DNA from: an uncultured Eubacteriales bacterium
Lineage (GTDB): Bacteria; Bacillota; Clostridia; Oscillospirales; Oscillospiraceae
Direction: 5' to 3'
DNA length: 64,000 bases
NCBI GenBank assembly: GCA_900549545.1
Contig: URPA01000005.1
Span: 5,032 to 69,031, forward strand
Shown: one piece after another, positions 43,545 to 52,954 of the stretch
Layout: every line of letters starts with the position of its first letter
How positions within the stretch are numbered: the stretch's first letter is position 1
The notes under the pieces: model-generated
Seen by the model: the letters and a program-made list of their open reading frames with translations, nothing else
The model's database searches: none
What the model was told of the DNA's origin: nothing
Made by a program: the position numbers and the translations under genes

Positions 43545-44126
43545 TCACAATACCTCCACGCCCCGTTGTTTTAACATTTCACCAAGCATACACAGCGGCA
43601 GACCCATAACATTAAAAAAGTCCCCCTCTATGCTCTGCACAAACAGCGCGGCCTTTCCCTGGGCGCCGTAAGCGCCCGCCTTATCCATAGGCTCGCCGGT
43701 TTTGATGTAGGCGGCAATCTCCCGCTCGCTCAGCGGGCGAAAACGCACCCTCGTCACATCAAATTGGCAGCTCTCTTCCCCGTCCTTTATCAGGCACACC
43801 CCGGTGTACACCTCGTGCACATTGCCGGAGAGCAGCCGGAGCATCTGCCCGGCCTCCTGCTCGGAATGGGGCTTTCCAAGCACCCGGCCATCGACCCAGA
43901 CAATAGTGTCCGCTCCGATGACGGTGTCCCCCGCCGCTCTCGCGGCGGCAACCTCCCGGGCCTTAGCCGAGGCGAGAGCCATCACAAGCTCTCCCGGCCC
44001 CACGCCCTCGGGCGGCTTTTCCTCGCCCTTTGCGGGGATAATAACCAAATCTTTTACATCCAGCATCTCCATAAGCTCGCGCCGTCTGGGTGAGCCGGAG
44101 GCAAGAACAATGCTCATTTTGATCAA
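43545..44126 (-). CDS. maf: Maf nucleotide pyrophosphatase
   Basis: A 193-residue Maf protein: VLASGSPRRRELM at the start, DTVIGADTIVWVDGRVLGKP in the middle and DKAGAYGAQGKAALFVQSIE near the end, the signature triad of the family. Maf proteins hydrolyse dTTP/UTP or modified nucleotides and are often encoded with mreB/C/D. The TTG at 44126 overlaps the U32 stop by 4 nt; ATG at 44117 is the alternative start. About 150 bp with two hairpins separate it from mreC. Confidence 0.95.
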   Translation of the reverse strand: MIKMSIVLASGSPRRRELMEMLDVKDLVIIPAKGEEKPPEGVGPGELVMALASAKAREVAAARAAGDTVIGADTIVWVDGRVLGKPHSEQEAGQMLRLLSGNVHEVYTGVCLIKDGEESCQFDVTRVRFRPLSEREIAAYIKTGEPMDKAGAYGAQGKAALFVQSIEGDFFNVMGLPLCMLGEMLKQRGVEVL

Positions 44127-46207
44127 TCAACTCCACGATAGTAAAGCCCGCGCGTGAGCACATTGGGCTTATAATCGGAAAGGCCCAGATGCCCCTTCGC
44201 GACCTCGACGCACTCTCTGGCGCTCTCGGTGGTGAACATCATGCGCAGGCCCCAAAGCCCGGCGGAGTAAAGATCCTCTTTTCTGTCCGCCATATAGAGC
44301 TTATGGGCGTTATAAATCACGTTGCGGCAGCCAAATTCCTTCACGACCGGGAAAACGGAGCCCATTCTGTCGGCAAGCTGGCCGGGCGTCTGGCAGTTGC
44401 AGCGGCCCGCGCTGTGCCTTATAACGCACTGGTCGGACACCATCAGCGGCAGCCTTCCGTAAATAATCATCTCGGTGTCCAGCGGCTTCTGCATATCCTT
44501 TATCTGCGCCATGCGCAGCTCGAAGGAGGCCGTTGCGGAGATAAAGCCCGCCTGCTTCAAAACCTCAAGGCTGTGGGAATTGAAGCTGTTGAGGCCGAAA
44601 TCGCCGCGAAGGCTCATCCCGGCGCTGCGGGCCATGAACACATGGCCGAGGTTGCCGACGAGCGCCTCCGTCACCCCATAGCCGCGGAGCTTTTCGAGCG
44701 CGGAATGGACCTCCTTGGCCTGATCGTCCGTAATGACCCGCGGCAGCACCGCGCAAAGGTGCACGCCGTTATCGATATACGGGCGCATAAGGTCAAAGCG
44801 CTGCGCCATCAGTAGGGCGGGAACGTAGATATAATCAGGCTTGAGCGCGGCAAGCTCGGGCGTGAGCTGCTCCTCCGTGCGCACCTGGAAAATTATGGCA
44901 GGGTCCGCGATAGTCGGGATATTTCTCGGCATCGGCGGTATGCGCCCGCTGCGGCGCTTCGGCGGCTGGGCGCGGTGCTCGGAGAGCTGGGAGATGAGCT
45001 TTCGGCGAAGCTCGTTTATCTCCGCCGCGGGCAGGTACAGCCCCGGCTCCGCCATAGCCTTGTTTTCAACGCAGTTATAGGGCGTGCCGCCGGTCTTGAA
45101 CATCTGCTCGGTGAGATAGCTCTCGGTAAGGCCCTGCTTTTTCGCCCGCTCGGGCACCGGGCCGAAGGCGACAGCCTTGTTGCCGTCATCATCAAAGGCG
45201 ATGGCCTTTATCCGCTCGCCCTTCTGGGCGACCGTGTAAAAATGCACGGGCACACGGCGAAGCTCCCCGTCCGCATAGGCCTTTCTGGCGGTGGTGAACA
45301 TCTTCTCGGTGTCCCCTTCGCTCTCCTGCCTTGTGCCGAACATGTCCTTTTTATCCCCGTCAAAATAGCCCTGAGTAAAGCCCTTGCGGGAGAAGGCCAT
45401 CTCAAGCTGGTGCATCTCCTCCTCGGTGGGCTTGCGGTGCTCCTTTATCGCGCGGGAGTAAATGCCGGTGACTATGGCGCCGTACTCCGGGCGCTTCATG
45501 CGCCCTTCTATCTTCACGCAGGCGACGCCCGCGTCCTCCAGCGCCTGGAGTCGCTCGACAAGGCAGTTGTCCTTCAAGGACAGGGGGTGGTCGTCCATTC
45601 TGCCGCCGAGACTGTATTCCATGCGGCAGGGCTGGGCGCACATGCCCCGGTTGCCGCTGCGCCGGCCGATAAGGCTCGACATGTAGCACTGGCCGGAGTG
45701 GCAGAAGCAGAGAGCCCCGTGGACAAAGACCTCCGTCTCAATGCTGGCGTTCTGGGTGATAAACCTTATCTGCTCAAGGCTCAGCTCCCTTGCGAGCACC
45801 GCGCGGGTAAAGCCCATATCCGCCGCGGCCTGGACCCCGGCGAGGTTGTGAATACTCATCTGGGTGCTGGCGTGGAGCGGGATATCCGGCAGCGCCGCCC
45901 TGACAGCTCTGGCAAGCCCCAGATCCTGCACCAATATCGCGTCAGCTCCCATGGCGGAGGCAAGACGCGCCGCGTCTACCGCGCTCTCTATCTCCCGGTC
46001 GTTTATAAGGGTGTTGAGCGTCACATAGACCTTGCAGCCCCTTATCCGGCAGTAGCGCACGGCTTTTTCAAATTCCTCATCGGAAAAATTCTTCGCCCCG
46101 CGGCGGGCGTTGAAATTTCCCATACCCAGATATACGGCGTCGGCTCCGTTCTGAACGGCGGCAATGACCGCCTCGGGGGAGCCCGCCGGTGATAGCAGCT
46201 CTAACAT
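44123..46207 (-). CDS. U32 family protein (RlhA/TrhP-like), long form
   Basis: Start at the ATG at 46207 (MLELLSPAGSPEAVIAAVQN), with AGGAG 11 nt upstream, giving 694 residues. The U32 signature reads EVFVHGALCFCHSGQCYMSS near 155-175, followed by GNRGMCAQPCR; these Cys are conserved in the family and probably hold an iron-sulfur centre. Residues from about 450 resemble a second, partly conserved repeat of the barrel ending with Cys in GRCNCQTPGQ. Relatives RlhA and TrhP hydroxylate rRNA or tRNA pyrimidines and are not true peptidases. It heads the cell-shape gene run and overlaps maf by 4 nt. Confidence 0.9.
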   Translation of the reverse strand: MLELLSPAGSPEAVIAAVQNGADAVYLGMGNFNARRGAKNFSDEEFEKAVRYCRIRGCKVYVTLNTLINDREIESAVDAARLASAMGADAILVQDLGLARAVRAALPDIPLHASTQMSIHNLAGVQAAADMGFTRAVLARELSLEQIRFITQNASIETEVFVHGALCFCHSGQCYMSSLIGRRSGNRGMCAQPCRMEYSLGGRMDDHPLSLKDNCLVERLQALEDAGVACVKIEGRMKRPEYGAIVTGIYSRAIKEHRKPTEEEMHQLEMAFSRKGFTQGYFDGDKKDMFGTRQESEGDTEKMFTTARKAYADGELRRVPVHFYTVAQKGERIKAIAFDDDGNKAVAFGPVPERAKKQGLTESYLTEQMFKTGGTPYNCVENKAMAEPGLYLPAAEINELRRKLISQLSEHRAQPPKRRSGRIPPMPRNIPTIADPAIIFQVRTEEQLTPELAALKPDYIYVPALLMAQRFDLMRPYIDNGVHLCAVLPRVITDDQAKEVHSALEKLRGYGVTEALVGNLGHVFMARSAGMSLRGDFGLNSFNSHSLEVLKQAGFISATASFELRMAQIKDMQKPLDTEMIIYGRLPLMVSDQCVIRHSAGRCNCQTPGQLADRMGSVFPVVKEFGCRNVIYNAHKLYMADRKEDLYSAGLWGLRMMFTTESARECVEVAKGHLGLSDYKPNVLTRGLYYRGVD

Positions 46208-46274
46208 CTGTCTGTATACTCCTAATATCGCGCTTGCGCCCTTTGGGCGCAAGCCGCACTATAATACATCCTGT

Positions 46275-46324
46275 ATTGTACCACATACCTGCCTATTGCG
46301 ACAAGTTAATTTTGGTGATATAAT
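46275..46324. promoter_or_regulatory. Overlapping divergent promoters (U32 run and dnaD-like gene)
   Basis: Plus strand: TTGCGA at 46296-46301, 17 bp, TATAAT at 46319-46324. Minus strand: TTGTCG (46299-46304), 18 bp, TACAAT (46275-46280). The two -35 hexamers share bases, so the polymerases should compete. Confidence 0.7.
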
Positions 46325-46382
46325 TGCATCTGTAAGAAATTTTCTGTAAATTATTTTTTATGAATTTTTTGACTTCAACAGG

Positions 46383-47339
46383 ATGAATCGTAATATGCAG
46401 CAGGAAAACGGCAAAAACTTGATATCCCCCGCCGCGGCGGAAAAGCTCATCTCCGCCCATGACGGGGACGCAGCGCTGCTCTATCTCTTCCTCAGCCATG
46501 AGGGCGGGGAGCTTGAGCAGGCGGCGGGCAGGCTCTGCCGCACCCTGCGCCAGATGGAGGACGCGGAGGAGAAGCTCCGCCGCATGGGGCTTCTGCCCAT
46601 CGCGGGCGCGGCCCCCGCTCAAAGCTCCGCCCCTGCCCCGGTCGTAGACGCGGCGGAGGAGCTGCCCCAGTACACGGCGGAGGAGATAAGCCGCCGCTCG
46701 GCAAAGGACGCGGGCTTCACCCTCGTTCTCGATGAGGCCGCGAAGGTCATGGGCAAAAAGCTCTCCGGTGCCGATATGCGCGTGCTCTTCGGCATCTATG
46801 ATTATCTCGGCCTGCCGGTGGAGGTCATTGTGGAGCTGCTGTATTACTGCGGGGAGATCTGCGAGAGCCGCCGGGGAAGCTCGGACGATTCAAAGCCCCG
46901 CCGCCCCAGCGCTAGATTTATCGAGAAAGAGGCATACACCTGGATAAACCGCGAGATAATGACGCTTGAGCAGGCGGAGGAATATATCCGCTCCCGGCGT
47001 GAGCGGCGCAGCGTCGTTGGCAGTGTGAAATCGGCCCTCGGCATCTCCGGCCGGGACCTGAGTGCCTCGGAGGAGAGGTTCATCTCTTCATGGCTCGACA
47101 TGGGCTTTGACGAGGGCGTTATAGCCCTCGCCTATGACAGGACGGTTCTCAACACCGGCGCTCTCAAGTGGCCGTATATGAACAAAATCCTCCAATCCTG
47201 GCAGAGCAAAAACCTGCACACGGTGGAGGAGATAGAGCGGGAGGACCCGCCCCGCAAGGGGCAGACAAAGCCCGTAAAATCTGCCGGGGACAAGCCTATC
47301 GACATTGACAGGCTGCGCTCCCTTGTGGATAAGATTTAA
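46383..47339 (+). CDS. DnaD-domain replication initiation protein
   Basis: A 318-residue protein. The N-terminal 75 residues are a possible winged-helix remnant, followed by an Ala/Pro linker. A first DnaD-like helical region spans about 120-160 (MGKKLSGADMRVLFGIYDYL), and a second at about 222-275 ends with the typical YMNKILQSW. DnaD/DnaB proteins recruit helicase loaders to origins. The helicase loader is encoded 21 bp downstream, as in many Clostridia. It could be called either DnaD- or DnaB-like; the start lacks a strong ribosome-binding site. Confidence 0.88.
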   Translation: MNRNMQQENGKNLISPAAAEKLISAHDGDAALLYLFLSHEGGELEQAAGRLCRTLRQMEDAEEKLRRMGLLPIAGAAPAQSSAPAPVVDAAEELPQYTAEEISRRSAKDAGFTLVLDEAAKVMGKKLSGADMRVLFGIYDYLGLPVEVIVELLYYCGEICESRRGSSDDSKPRRPSARFIEKEAYTWINREIMTLEQAEEYIRSRRERRSVVGSVKSALGISGRDLSASEERFISSWLDMGFDEGVIALAYDRTVLNTGALKWPYMNKILQSWQSKNLHTVEEIEREDPPRKGQTKPVKSAGDKPIDIDRLRSLVDKI

Positions 47340-47360
47340 GGAGTTAGGAGGCTGTAACCC

Positions 47361-48353
47361 ATGGCCTACGATGGAAAGCTGCTTGCCCGGGCGCGGGATG
47401 TGCTCGAGCGGCGGCGGGAGGATAACCGGGCGGAGCAGCGCCGCCGCACTGAGCGAGTCTACGCTATTGCCCCGGAAATACGGGAGTATGACCTTCAGCT
47501 TCGCCGCCAGATGGCGGAGCTTGTGCGCCTGACGGTGTCCAAAAGCCCAAAGCTCGGCGAGGAGTTGGATAGGCTCAGGCAGAGCAATCTTGAGCTTCAG
47601 CAGCGCCGGGGCGAGGCGCTGGTGGAGCACGGCTTCGGCCTTGATTATCTTGACGAGATTTATTCCTGCCCCAAATGCCGCGACAGCGGCACATATCAGG
47701 GCGGAGTCTGCTCCTGTCTCGAGAAGCTCTATAACGCGGAGCTTACAAAGGAGCTGGGAACGCTCTTAAAAACCGGGGACGAGAGCTTTGAGCGCTTTGA
47801 CCTGAGCTATTACGGCAGCGTCCCTATGGCCTCCGGCATCAGCCCCCGGGACGTCATGCAGGCGACCTACTCCGGCTGCCTGCGCTTTGCGGAGAATTTT
47901 CCGAATGTGTCCGGCAGTCTCCTGCTTCAGGGCGGAACCGGCCTTGGCAAGACCTATCTCTCCGCCTGCATCGCCCGGGTGGTCGCGAAAAAGGGCTGCT
48001 CCGTGTGCTATGACACCGCTGCCGCCGCGCTGGACGCTTTTGAGCGGCAGAAATTCTCCCGGGACGCATCGGAAGCTCAGGCCGCCGACACCCGCGTCAA
48101 GCGTATGCTCTCATGCGATCTTATGATTCTTGACGATTTGGGCACCGAGATGCTGACGCCCATTTCCCAGAGCGCGCTGTACACACTCATTAACACCCGG
48201 CTCAATCAGGGCTTGAGGACTGTTATCAGCACCAATCTCAGCTCTGAGGAGCTTGAAAAACGGTACAGCCCGCAGATAAGCTCCCGCATCGAGGGTGAAT
48301 TTATCGCCCTGCCCTTTGTCGGGCAGGATATACGGCGCTTGAAGCGCACATAA
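47361..48353 (+). CDS. dnaC: DnaC/DnaI-type replicative helicase loader
   Basis: A 330-residue AAA+ ATPase. Residues 1-100 are helical. A zinc-binding cluster, CPKCRDSGTYQGGVCSC, lies near 101-117, as in DnaI-type loaders. Walker A is GGTGLGKTYLS near 190-200, Walker B is LMILDDLGTE, and sensor 1 is TVISTNLSSEEL. It loads the DnaB-type helicase on single-stranded DNA. The IstB transposase helper shares this AAA core, but the zinc cluster, the length and the adjacent DnaD-like gene argue for the loader. Confidence 0.93.
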   Translation: MAYDGKLLARARDVLERRREDNRAEQRRRTERVYAIAPEIREYDLQLRRQMAELVRLTVSKSPKLGEELDRLRQSNLELQQRRGEALVEHGFGLDYLDEIYSCPKCRDSGTYQGGVCSCLEKLYNAELTKELGTLLKTGDESFERFDLSYYGSVPMASGISPRDVMQATYSGCLRFAENFPNVSGSLLLQGGTGLGKTYLSACIARVVAKKGCSVCYDTAAAALDAFERQKFSRDASEAQAADTRVKRMLSCDLMILDDLGTEMLTPISQSALYTLINTRLNQGLRTVISTNLSSEELEKRYSPQISSRIEGEFIALPFVGQDIRRLKRT

Positions 48354-48363
48354 GGAGTTTTTT

Positions 48364-49389
48364 ATGCAGAACGAAATTACTTCCGCCGCTCCCCTGCTGG
48401 ATGAAAACGGCAACCTCCGTCAGGCGGGCTTTGCTAAAAAGCTGCTGCCGGTGTACCGCCGCGCGGATATAAAGGTCAGCCCCACGCGCATAAAGGAGTG
48501 GGACTATTACCTTGTCAGCAATGGCCGCTTCGCCGTCGCATTTACGATCGACGATAACGGCTATATGGGGCTCGACTCCGTGTCATTGCTGGATTTTGAG
48601 CGCGGCATAAACCTCACCAAAAGCCCGATGAGCTTCATGCCGCTCGGCAGGCTCAGCATGCCGGAGAGCTCCGCGCGCGGCGATGTGCGCCACAGCGGCA
48701 AGCATCACTCGCTGGCCTTTCTCAACGATGGGGACGGCAGGCGCGTGCTCATGGCCAAGATGAAGGGCCTCGGTCCGGAGGGGGATTTTTCCGCCCGTAT
48801 TGAGCTTACCGATGAGCCGGAGGAGAGCATGGTAATCTGCACGCCCTTTGAAAAGGCCGGTCATTTCTACTATAACCAGAAGATAAACTGTATGCGCGCC
48901 AGCGGCCGCGCTATCTACGGCGGCAGGGTCTATGAGTTTGACCCGGCAGACAGCTTCGCCGTGCTCGACTGGGGCCGCGGCGTGTGGACCTATCACAACA
49001 CATGGTATTGGGGCAGCGCCTCCTATCAGGTGGATGGGGTACCCTTCGGCTGGAACATTGGCTACGGCTTCGGCGACACCTCCGCCGCCAGCGAAAATAT
49101 GCTCTTTTATAACGGCAAGGCCCATAAGCTCAGCGAGGTCAGATTCCACATCCCCGGTGATGAAAAGGATTTCATGTCCCCCTGGAAATTCACCTCCGAC
49201 GATGGGCGCTTTGAGATGGATTTTGTTCCCGTGATGGACAGGGCCGCCTGCACCGACGTAAAGCTCATCAAGTCCGACCAGCACCAGGTCTTTGGCCGCT
49301 TCACCGGCCGCGCCGTGCTGGACGACGGGAAGGCCATCGAGGTCAAGGACTTCCCCGGCTTTGCGGAAAAGGTTGAAAATAAGTGGTAA
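48364..49389 (+). CDS. DUF2804 family protein
   Basis: A 341-residue protein resembling DUF2804: a start with LLDENGNLRQAGFAKKLLP, then RIKEWDYYLVSNGRFAVAFT, LDWGRGVWTYHNTWYWGSAS and a beta-rich C-terminal region with MDFVPV. There is no signal peptide. The family has no established function; its lipocalin-like beta fold is an inference from similar proteins. The stop of the helicase-loader gene is 10 bp upstream, so it shares that transcript, though a link to replication is not implied. A strong terminator follows. Confidence 0.85.
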   Translation: MQNEITSAAPLLDENGNLRQAGFAKKLLPVYRRADIKVSPTRIKEWDYYLVSNGRFAVAFTIDDNGYMGLDSVSLLDFERGINLTKSPMSFMPLGRLSMPESSARGDVRHSGKHHSLAFLNDGDGRRVLMAKMKGLGPEGDFSARIELTDEPEESMVICTPFEKAGHFYYNQKINCMRASGRAIYGGRVYEFDPADSFAVLDWGRGVWTYHNTWYWGSASYQVDGVPFGWNIGYGFGDTSAASENMLFYNGKAHKLSEVRFHIPGDEKDFMSPWKFTSDDGRFEMDFVPVMDRAACTDVKLIKSDQHQVFGRFTGRAVLDDGKAIEVKDFPGFAEKVENKW

Positions 49390-49390
49390 A

Positions 49391-49428
49391 AAAACAATGG
49401 CGAACCCACTCGGGTTCGCCATTGTTTT
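49391..49428 (+). terminator. Terminator after the DUF2804 gene
   Basis: Perfect 17-bp arms (49391-49407 and 49412-49428) around ACTC, with A4 and T4 at the ends. It begins 2 bp after the stop codon. Confidence 0.95.
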
Positions 49429-49554
49429 GTATAAAGGCTCTTCGATTTCATCTTCCGCAGTTTTGTTCGCAGAACACCTGCCGCGCATTTGCGTTTTTTC
49501 TCGGCGCCCCCTCCGTGGAAGCAAGTTGCCACGTTAAAAGCCTGCATAAGCAGC

Positions 49555-49582
49555 AAAAAAGCCCCGCCGAGCGGGGCTTTTT
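49555..49582 (-). terminator. Terminator of acpP
   Basis: GCCCCGC and its complement around CGA, flanked by six A and five T. It lies 9 bp beyond the acpP stop codon and can also act on the plus strand. Confidence 0.92.
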
Positions 49583-49590
49583 CGATTAAA

Positions 49591-49818
49591 TCAATGAATC
49601 CTCTCCAGATACTCAACTATTGCGCGCACGGTAGTGAGCTCGGTTGCGTCCTCATCAGAGATGGAGATGCCAAACTCGTCCTCAAGCGCCATGATGAGCT
49701 CCACCACATCCAGAGAATCCGCGCCCAGATCATCAACGATGTTGGTGTCAAGAGTTATCTGATCTTCATCGATCTCAAACTGGCTTGCAAGAGCCTTCTG
49801 TACTTTCTTAAAAAACAT
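49591..49818 (-). CDS. acpP: Acyl carrier protein
   Basis: A 75-residue acidic, four-helix ACP with the phosphopantetheine attachment motif GADSLDVVEL (Ser near residue 36). It carries acyl chains in fatty acid synthesis. The ATG has GGAGGTC upstream. Unusually it lies 30 bp after jag, at the end of the rpmH-yidC cluster, rather than beside fabD/fabG or rnc. No other fatty acid gene is in the window. Confidence 0.96.
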   Translation of the reverse strand: MFFKKVQKALASQFEIDEDQITLDTNIVDDLGADSLDVVELIMALEDEFGISISDEDATELTTVRAIVEYLERIH

Positions 49819-49848
49819 AACAAAGACCTCCGTTTGTTCAGATTATAC

Positions 49849-50586
49849 TCAAGCCCATTCGCGGCTCTGGGGTTTGCCGCTGTTGGGGTCGGGCCGCACA
49901 TAGGACACCACCACGCGGCGGTTAGGCTCAACGCCGGTGGAGCTGGTGGTCACGCCCTCATAATCCTGCAAGGCGGTGTGGATAACGTGGCGCTCGTAGG
50001 AGTTCATCGGCTCGAGAGCCATAGAGCGCTTATACTTGATGGCCTTCTCCGCCATCTTCTCGGCAAGCTTTGTGAGCGATTCCTCGCGCTTGCTGCGGTA
50101 GTTCTCCGCGTCCACGCTGATGTGCAGGTGCTTTTCGCTGCCGTGATTGACGGCGTAGTTGGTCAGGTGCTGGATGGCGTCAAGGGTCTCGCCCCGTCTG
50201 CCGATGATTGCGCCCATACCGTCCCCGGAGAGATTGACGCTGATGCCGCCGTTGTCTCTGGGAGCGATGCTTATCTGTGCCTTCACGCCCATGCGCGAAA
50301 GCAGACCGCCGAGAAACTCACGCACGGCGGCATAGTCCGCGTTCTCGTCCACGGGAGCTGCGGCGGCCGCGGCAGGGGCAGGGGCGGGCTCTTCCGCCGG
50401 CACCTCGTCGGGCACTTCATAGCTCACGCGGATAACCGCCGGGGATGCGCCGATGCCCAGGAAACCGGACTTGGCGCGCTCGAGAATCTCAACAGAGACC
50501 TCGTCCCGGTCAAGACCCAGCTCCGCAAGGGCGGCGGCAATCGCGTCGTCCTCGGTGCGGGCGGTTTTTTCCAAGGTTTTTATCAT
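49849..50586 (-). CDS. jag: Jag/KhpB RNA-binding protein
   Basis: A 245-residue protein with three domains: Jag-N (residues 1-52, with RAKSGFLGIGASPAVIRV), a variable Ala/Pro linker (65-85), a KH domain with GDGMGAIIGRRGETLDAIQH near 130-150, and an R3H domain with RSMALEPMNSYERHVIHTAL near 190-210. KhpB binds RNA with KhpA and affects cell elongation. It is co-transcribed with yidC (17-bp gap), the standard spoIIIJ-jag order. Confidence 0.95.
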   Translation of the reverse strand: MIKTLEKTARTEDDAIAAALAELGLDRDEVSVEILERAKSGFLGIGASPAVIRVSYEVPDEVPAEEPAPAPAAAAAAPVDENADYAAVREFLGGLLSRMGVKAQISIAPRDNGGISVNLSGDGMGAIIGRRGETLDAIQHLTNYAVNHGSEKHLHISVDAENYRSKREESLTKLAEKMAEKAIKYKRSMALEPMNSYERHVIHTALQDYEGVTTSSTGVEPNRRVVVSYVRPDPNSGKPQSREWA

Positions 50587-50603
50587 ATTGAATTTTTCTC
50601 CTA

Positions 50604-51965
50604 TTATTCGTCAGTTCCGTCAGGGGCGCTCTCCTGCGCGGCAGACTCGGTCTGCCCGGCATCTGCGGCCTCGGCGGCGGGGATGATCACATCATCCTCA
50701 ACTGTCTCGTCGATAGACTCGGCAAATTCAGACTCGGCAGCGGCGGCGGCAGTGGCGGCCTCGGCCTCGTCGGGATTGGTGAAGCGGTCAGGCACATAGG
50801 CTCTGCCTCGGGCGTAGCGGCGGTTACCCACCTGAGAGGCGGGCTTCTCCTCCAGCTCTATGCCAAGGCGCTCACGGCGGGCGGCGCGCTCGGCCTTTTC
50901 AAGGGCGGCCTTGCGCTCGTCGGCCTTCTGCTTCTCGCTGGCCTGAATCTTCTTCTTGCTGGTGTTGACGTTCTTCTCGGTCTTGCCCTCGGCGCGCAGG
51001 CGCTCGGTCTCAAGGCGCTTTTCCTCGATCTCCTTCTCGCGCTGGCTGCGCTTGGCGATGCGCTCGGCATCCTCGATGTCCAGCTTTCTCTTGTAGTGCT
51101 TGGTGAGGATGTAATCACGCGCTATGCCGAAAACGCTGTTGGCTATCCAGTAGATACCCATGGCGGCGGGCATGACAAAGCAGATCCACACGCTCATCAG
51201 CGGCATAATGAGATTCATGGTCTTCATCTGAGCCGCGGCCTGAGCATTGGCGGAGGTGGTGGGGTTTGTCATGTTGCTTATCTTCATGCTCAGCCAGGAA
51301 AGAGCAGCGGAGATAAACGGAATCAGGAACAGGCCCAGAGCGGGAAGCCAGATGGAGCTGTCGCTCCAGTCGGTGTGCAGGAAGAAATTCCAGCGCGGCT
51401 GGTCGCCCAGATTGAGGCCCAGGAAGCTGAAGTCGATATCCAGCAGCCGGGGGTCGAGCTTTCCGGCGAGGTCTGCCTGAACGGCGGCCCAGTTATCGTG
51501 GGTCAGCTTGGTGAGGGCTATCTCAAAATAGGCGTTGGCCTTCTCGGGGATGGTATACAGGCCCGCGCTGACAAAATAGTCCTGCAAGGTGGTGACAAAC
51601 TCCTGCGCCACAAACATCATGCGCGTCAAGGGCTGACGCACAACGCTGTACAGGGCGATGAGTATGGGGAAGGGAATGAGCGACCACAGGCAGCCGGACA
51701 TGGGGTTGACGCCGGCCTCCTTGTAGAGCTTCTGCATCTCCGTGTTGAGCTTCTGAGGGTTGCCCTCATGCCGTCTTTGCAGCTCCTCAATTTCGGGCTG
51801 GAGACGGGTGGAGCGCATCATGCTCTTTTTGCTCTTTGCCATGAAGGGGCAGAGGATAATGTTTACCGCCAGTGCGAAGAGGATGACGGCAAACCCGTAG
51901 TTTCCGGTCAGCTCATAGAGCTTGACCATCAACCATGCGAAGGGTTTAGTAATTGTTGCCCACAT
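50604..51965 (-). CDS. yidC: YidC/SpoIIIJ membrane protein insertase
   Basis: A 453-residue YidC of the Gram-positive type. The first helix (about 22-42) is followed by the conserved cytoplasmic hairpin (MRSTRLQPEIEELQRRHEGN) and helices near 90-110, 195-215, 238-258 and 263-285. An extra loop of about 80 residues lies between helices (ALTKLTHDNWAAVQADLAGK). No N-terminal lipobox Cys is present. The C-terminal tail (290-453) is long, first basic then acidic/Ala-rich, likely ribosome-binding. It lies in the classical rpmH-rnpA-yidD-yidC-jag order. Confidence 0.95.
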   Translation of the reverse strand: MWATITKPFAWLMVKLYELTGNYGFAVILFALAVNIILCPFMAKSKKSMMRSTRLQPEIEELQRRHEGNPQKLNTEMQKLYKEAGVNPMSGCLWSLIPFPILIALYSVVRQPLTRMMFVAQEFVTTLQDYFVSAGLYTIPEKANAYFEIALTKLTHDNWAAVQADLAGKLDPRLLDIDFSFLGLNLGDQPRWNFFLHTDWSDSSIWLPALGLFLIPFISAALSWLSMKISNMTNPTTSANAQAAAQMKTMNLIMPLMSVWICFVMPAAMGIYWIANSVFGIARDYILTKHYKRKLDIEDAERIAKRSQREKEIEEKRLETERLRAEGKTEKNVNTSKKKIQASEKQKADERKAALEKAERAARRERLGIELEEKPASQVGNRRYARGRAYVPDRFTNPDEAEAATAAAAAESEFAESIDETVEDDVIIPAAEAADAGQTESAAQESAPDGTDE

Positions 51966-52069
51966 AGATAATTCCTCAGTTCTTTAGTTCTCTGCGTAGA
52001 CTGCCCGGTTTTTCGGGCATTTCAGGCAAACGAAGAATAAATTGTCAAGCGATTTTTTCTCGATTGCCC

Positions 52070-52288
52070 TTAGGGAACAGGGTCGTACATCTGCCTTTTG
52101 CCGTGATAAAACGGATGGCAGCAGCACAGGCGCTTCAGGGCCAGCCACCCTCCTTTGAGGGCGCCGTATTTTTCAATGGCCTCAAGCGCGTATTGGGAGC
52201 AGGTAGGAATGAAGCGGCAGCAGGGCGGCCGGGCCGGGGAGATATAGCGCCGGTAAAAGCGGATAGCGGCGAGCATGAGCTTTTTCAT
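52070..52288 (-). CDS. yidD: Membrane protein insertion efficiency factor YidD
   Basis: A 72-residue protein with the YidD signature: [40 protein letters not shown] and CHPFYHG. The Cys-rich small protein assists YidC-dependent insertion. The ATG overlaps the rnpA stop by 4 nt. About 100 bp separate it from yidC. Confidence 0.96.
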   Translation of the reverse strand: MKKLMLAAIRFYRRYISPARPPCCRFIPTCSQYALEAIEKYGALKGGWLALKRLCCCHPFYHGKRQMYDPVP

Positions 52289-52632
52289 GTGTCCGCCTCC
52301 CTTAATATACCGAGCTGGTCACAGGCGGACAGGAAAGCGGCATTGAGGCTTTGATACTTCGCGCCGACGCTCCGTCCTCTTGCGACTATGATAAGGTCAT
52401 ACCCCGCCTTGAGAGTGGGGAGATTGAGCCTGTATATCTCTCTGAGCCTGCGGCGCACACGGTTTCGCGTGACGGCGCCGCCAAGCTTTGTTGACACCGT
52501 ATAGCCCACCCGGCCCTGGGGCACGGGGGCGCGGCGGCAGTACACCACCATATACGGCGTGACGCAGCTTTTGCCCTTGGAGTAAAGCCGCCTGAAATCG
52601 CTGTTCTTTTTCAAGGTATATACAGCCTTCAC
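52285..52632 (-). CDS. rnpA: Ribonuclease P protein component
   Basis: A 115-residue basic protein: [16 protein letters not shown] at the start and the RNR motif in [15 protein letters not shown] near 52-66. It binds the 5' leader of pre-tRNA together with the catalytic RNase P RNA. It follows rpmH by about 88 bp and overlaps yidD by 4 nt, the standard order. Confidence 0.96.
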   Translation of the reverse strand: MKAVYTLKKNSDFRRLYSKGKSCVTPYMVVYCRRAPVPQGRVGYTVSTKLGGAVTRNRVRRRLREIYRLNLPTLKAGYDLIIVARGRSVGAKYQSLNAAFLSACDQLGILREADT

Positions 52633-52720
52633 GCCGACTCTCTCCTTTTTGGGTAATGCACCTAAAGGGCGGATCTCTCCGCCCTAAAAAACATCATCTT
52701 AACCTGCTCACAGGGCTTGC

Positions 52721-52855
52721 TCAGTAGCTGAGCTTTGCTCTGCCCTTCGCTCTGCGGCGGGCGAGAACCTTGCGGCCGTTGGCAGTCTTCATTCTCTTGC
52801 GGAAGCCGTGCTCCTTCTTGCGCTGGAGCTTCTTGGGCTGATAGGTACGAAGCAT
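52721..52855 (-). CDS. rpmH: Ribosomal protein L34
   Basis: A 44-residue, very basic protein, [20 protein letters not shown] at the start and [11 protein letters not shown] at the end, the complete L34 sequence. It starts at the ATG at 52855 (AGGAGTG upstream), inside a longer spurious frame. A consensus promoter lies about 130 bp upstream. dnaA, normally divergent from rpmH, is not present within the following 11 kb. Confidence 0.98.
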   Translation of the reverse strand: MLRTYQPKKLQRKKEHGFRKRMKTANGRKVLARRRAKGRAKLSY

Positions 52856-52954
52856 TTCGTTGCACTCCTTTCTTTTGTACACAATACTCAACATCGGCAC
52901 GGCAAGCGTTGGATTCAACGTCTGCCAAAACGTGCCGAAGTAGTTGACTTGAAA

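Noticed and set aside
47361..48353. IstB transposase helper instead of a helicase loader
   Set aside because: No istA gene or terminal repeats nearby, and a zinc cluster plus an adjacent DnaD-like gene fit the loader.
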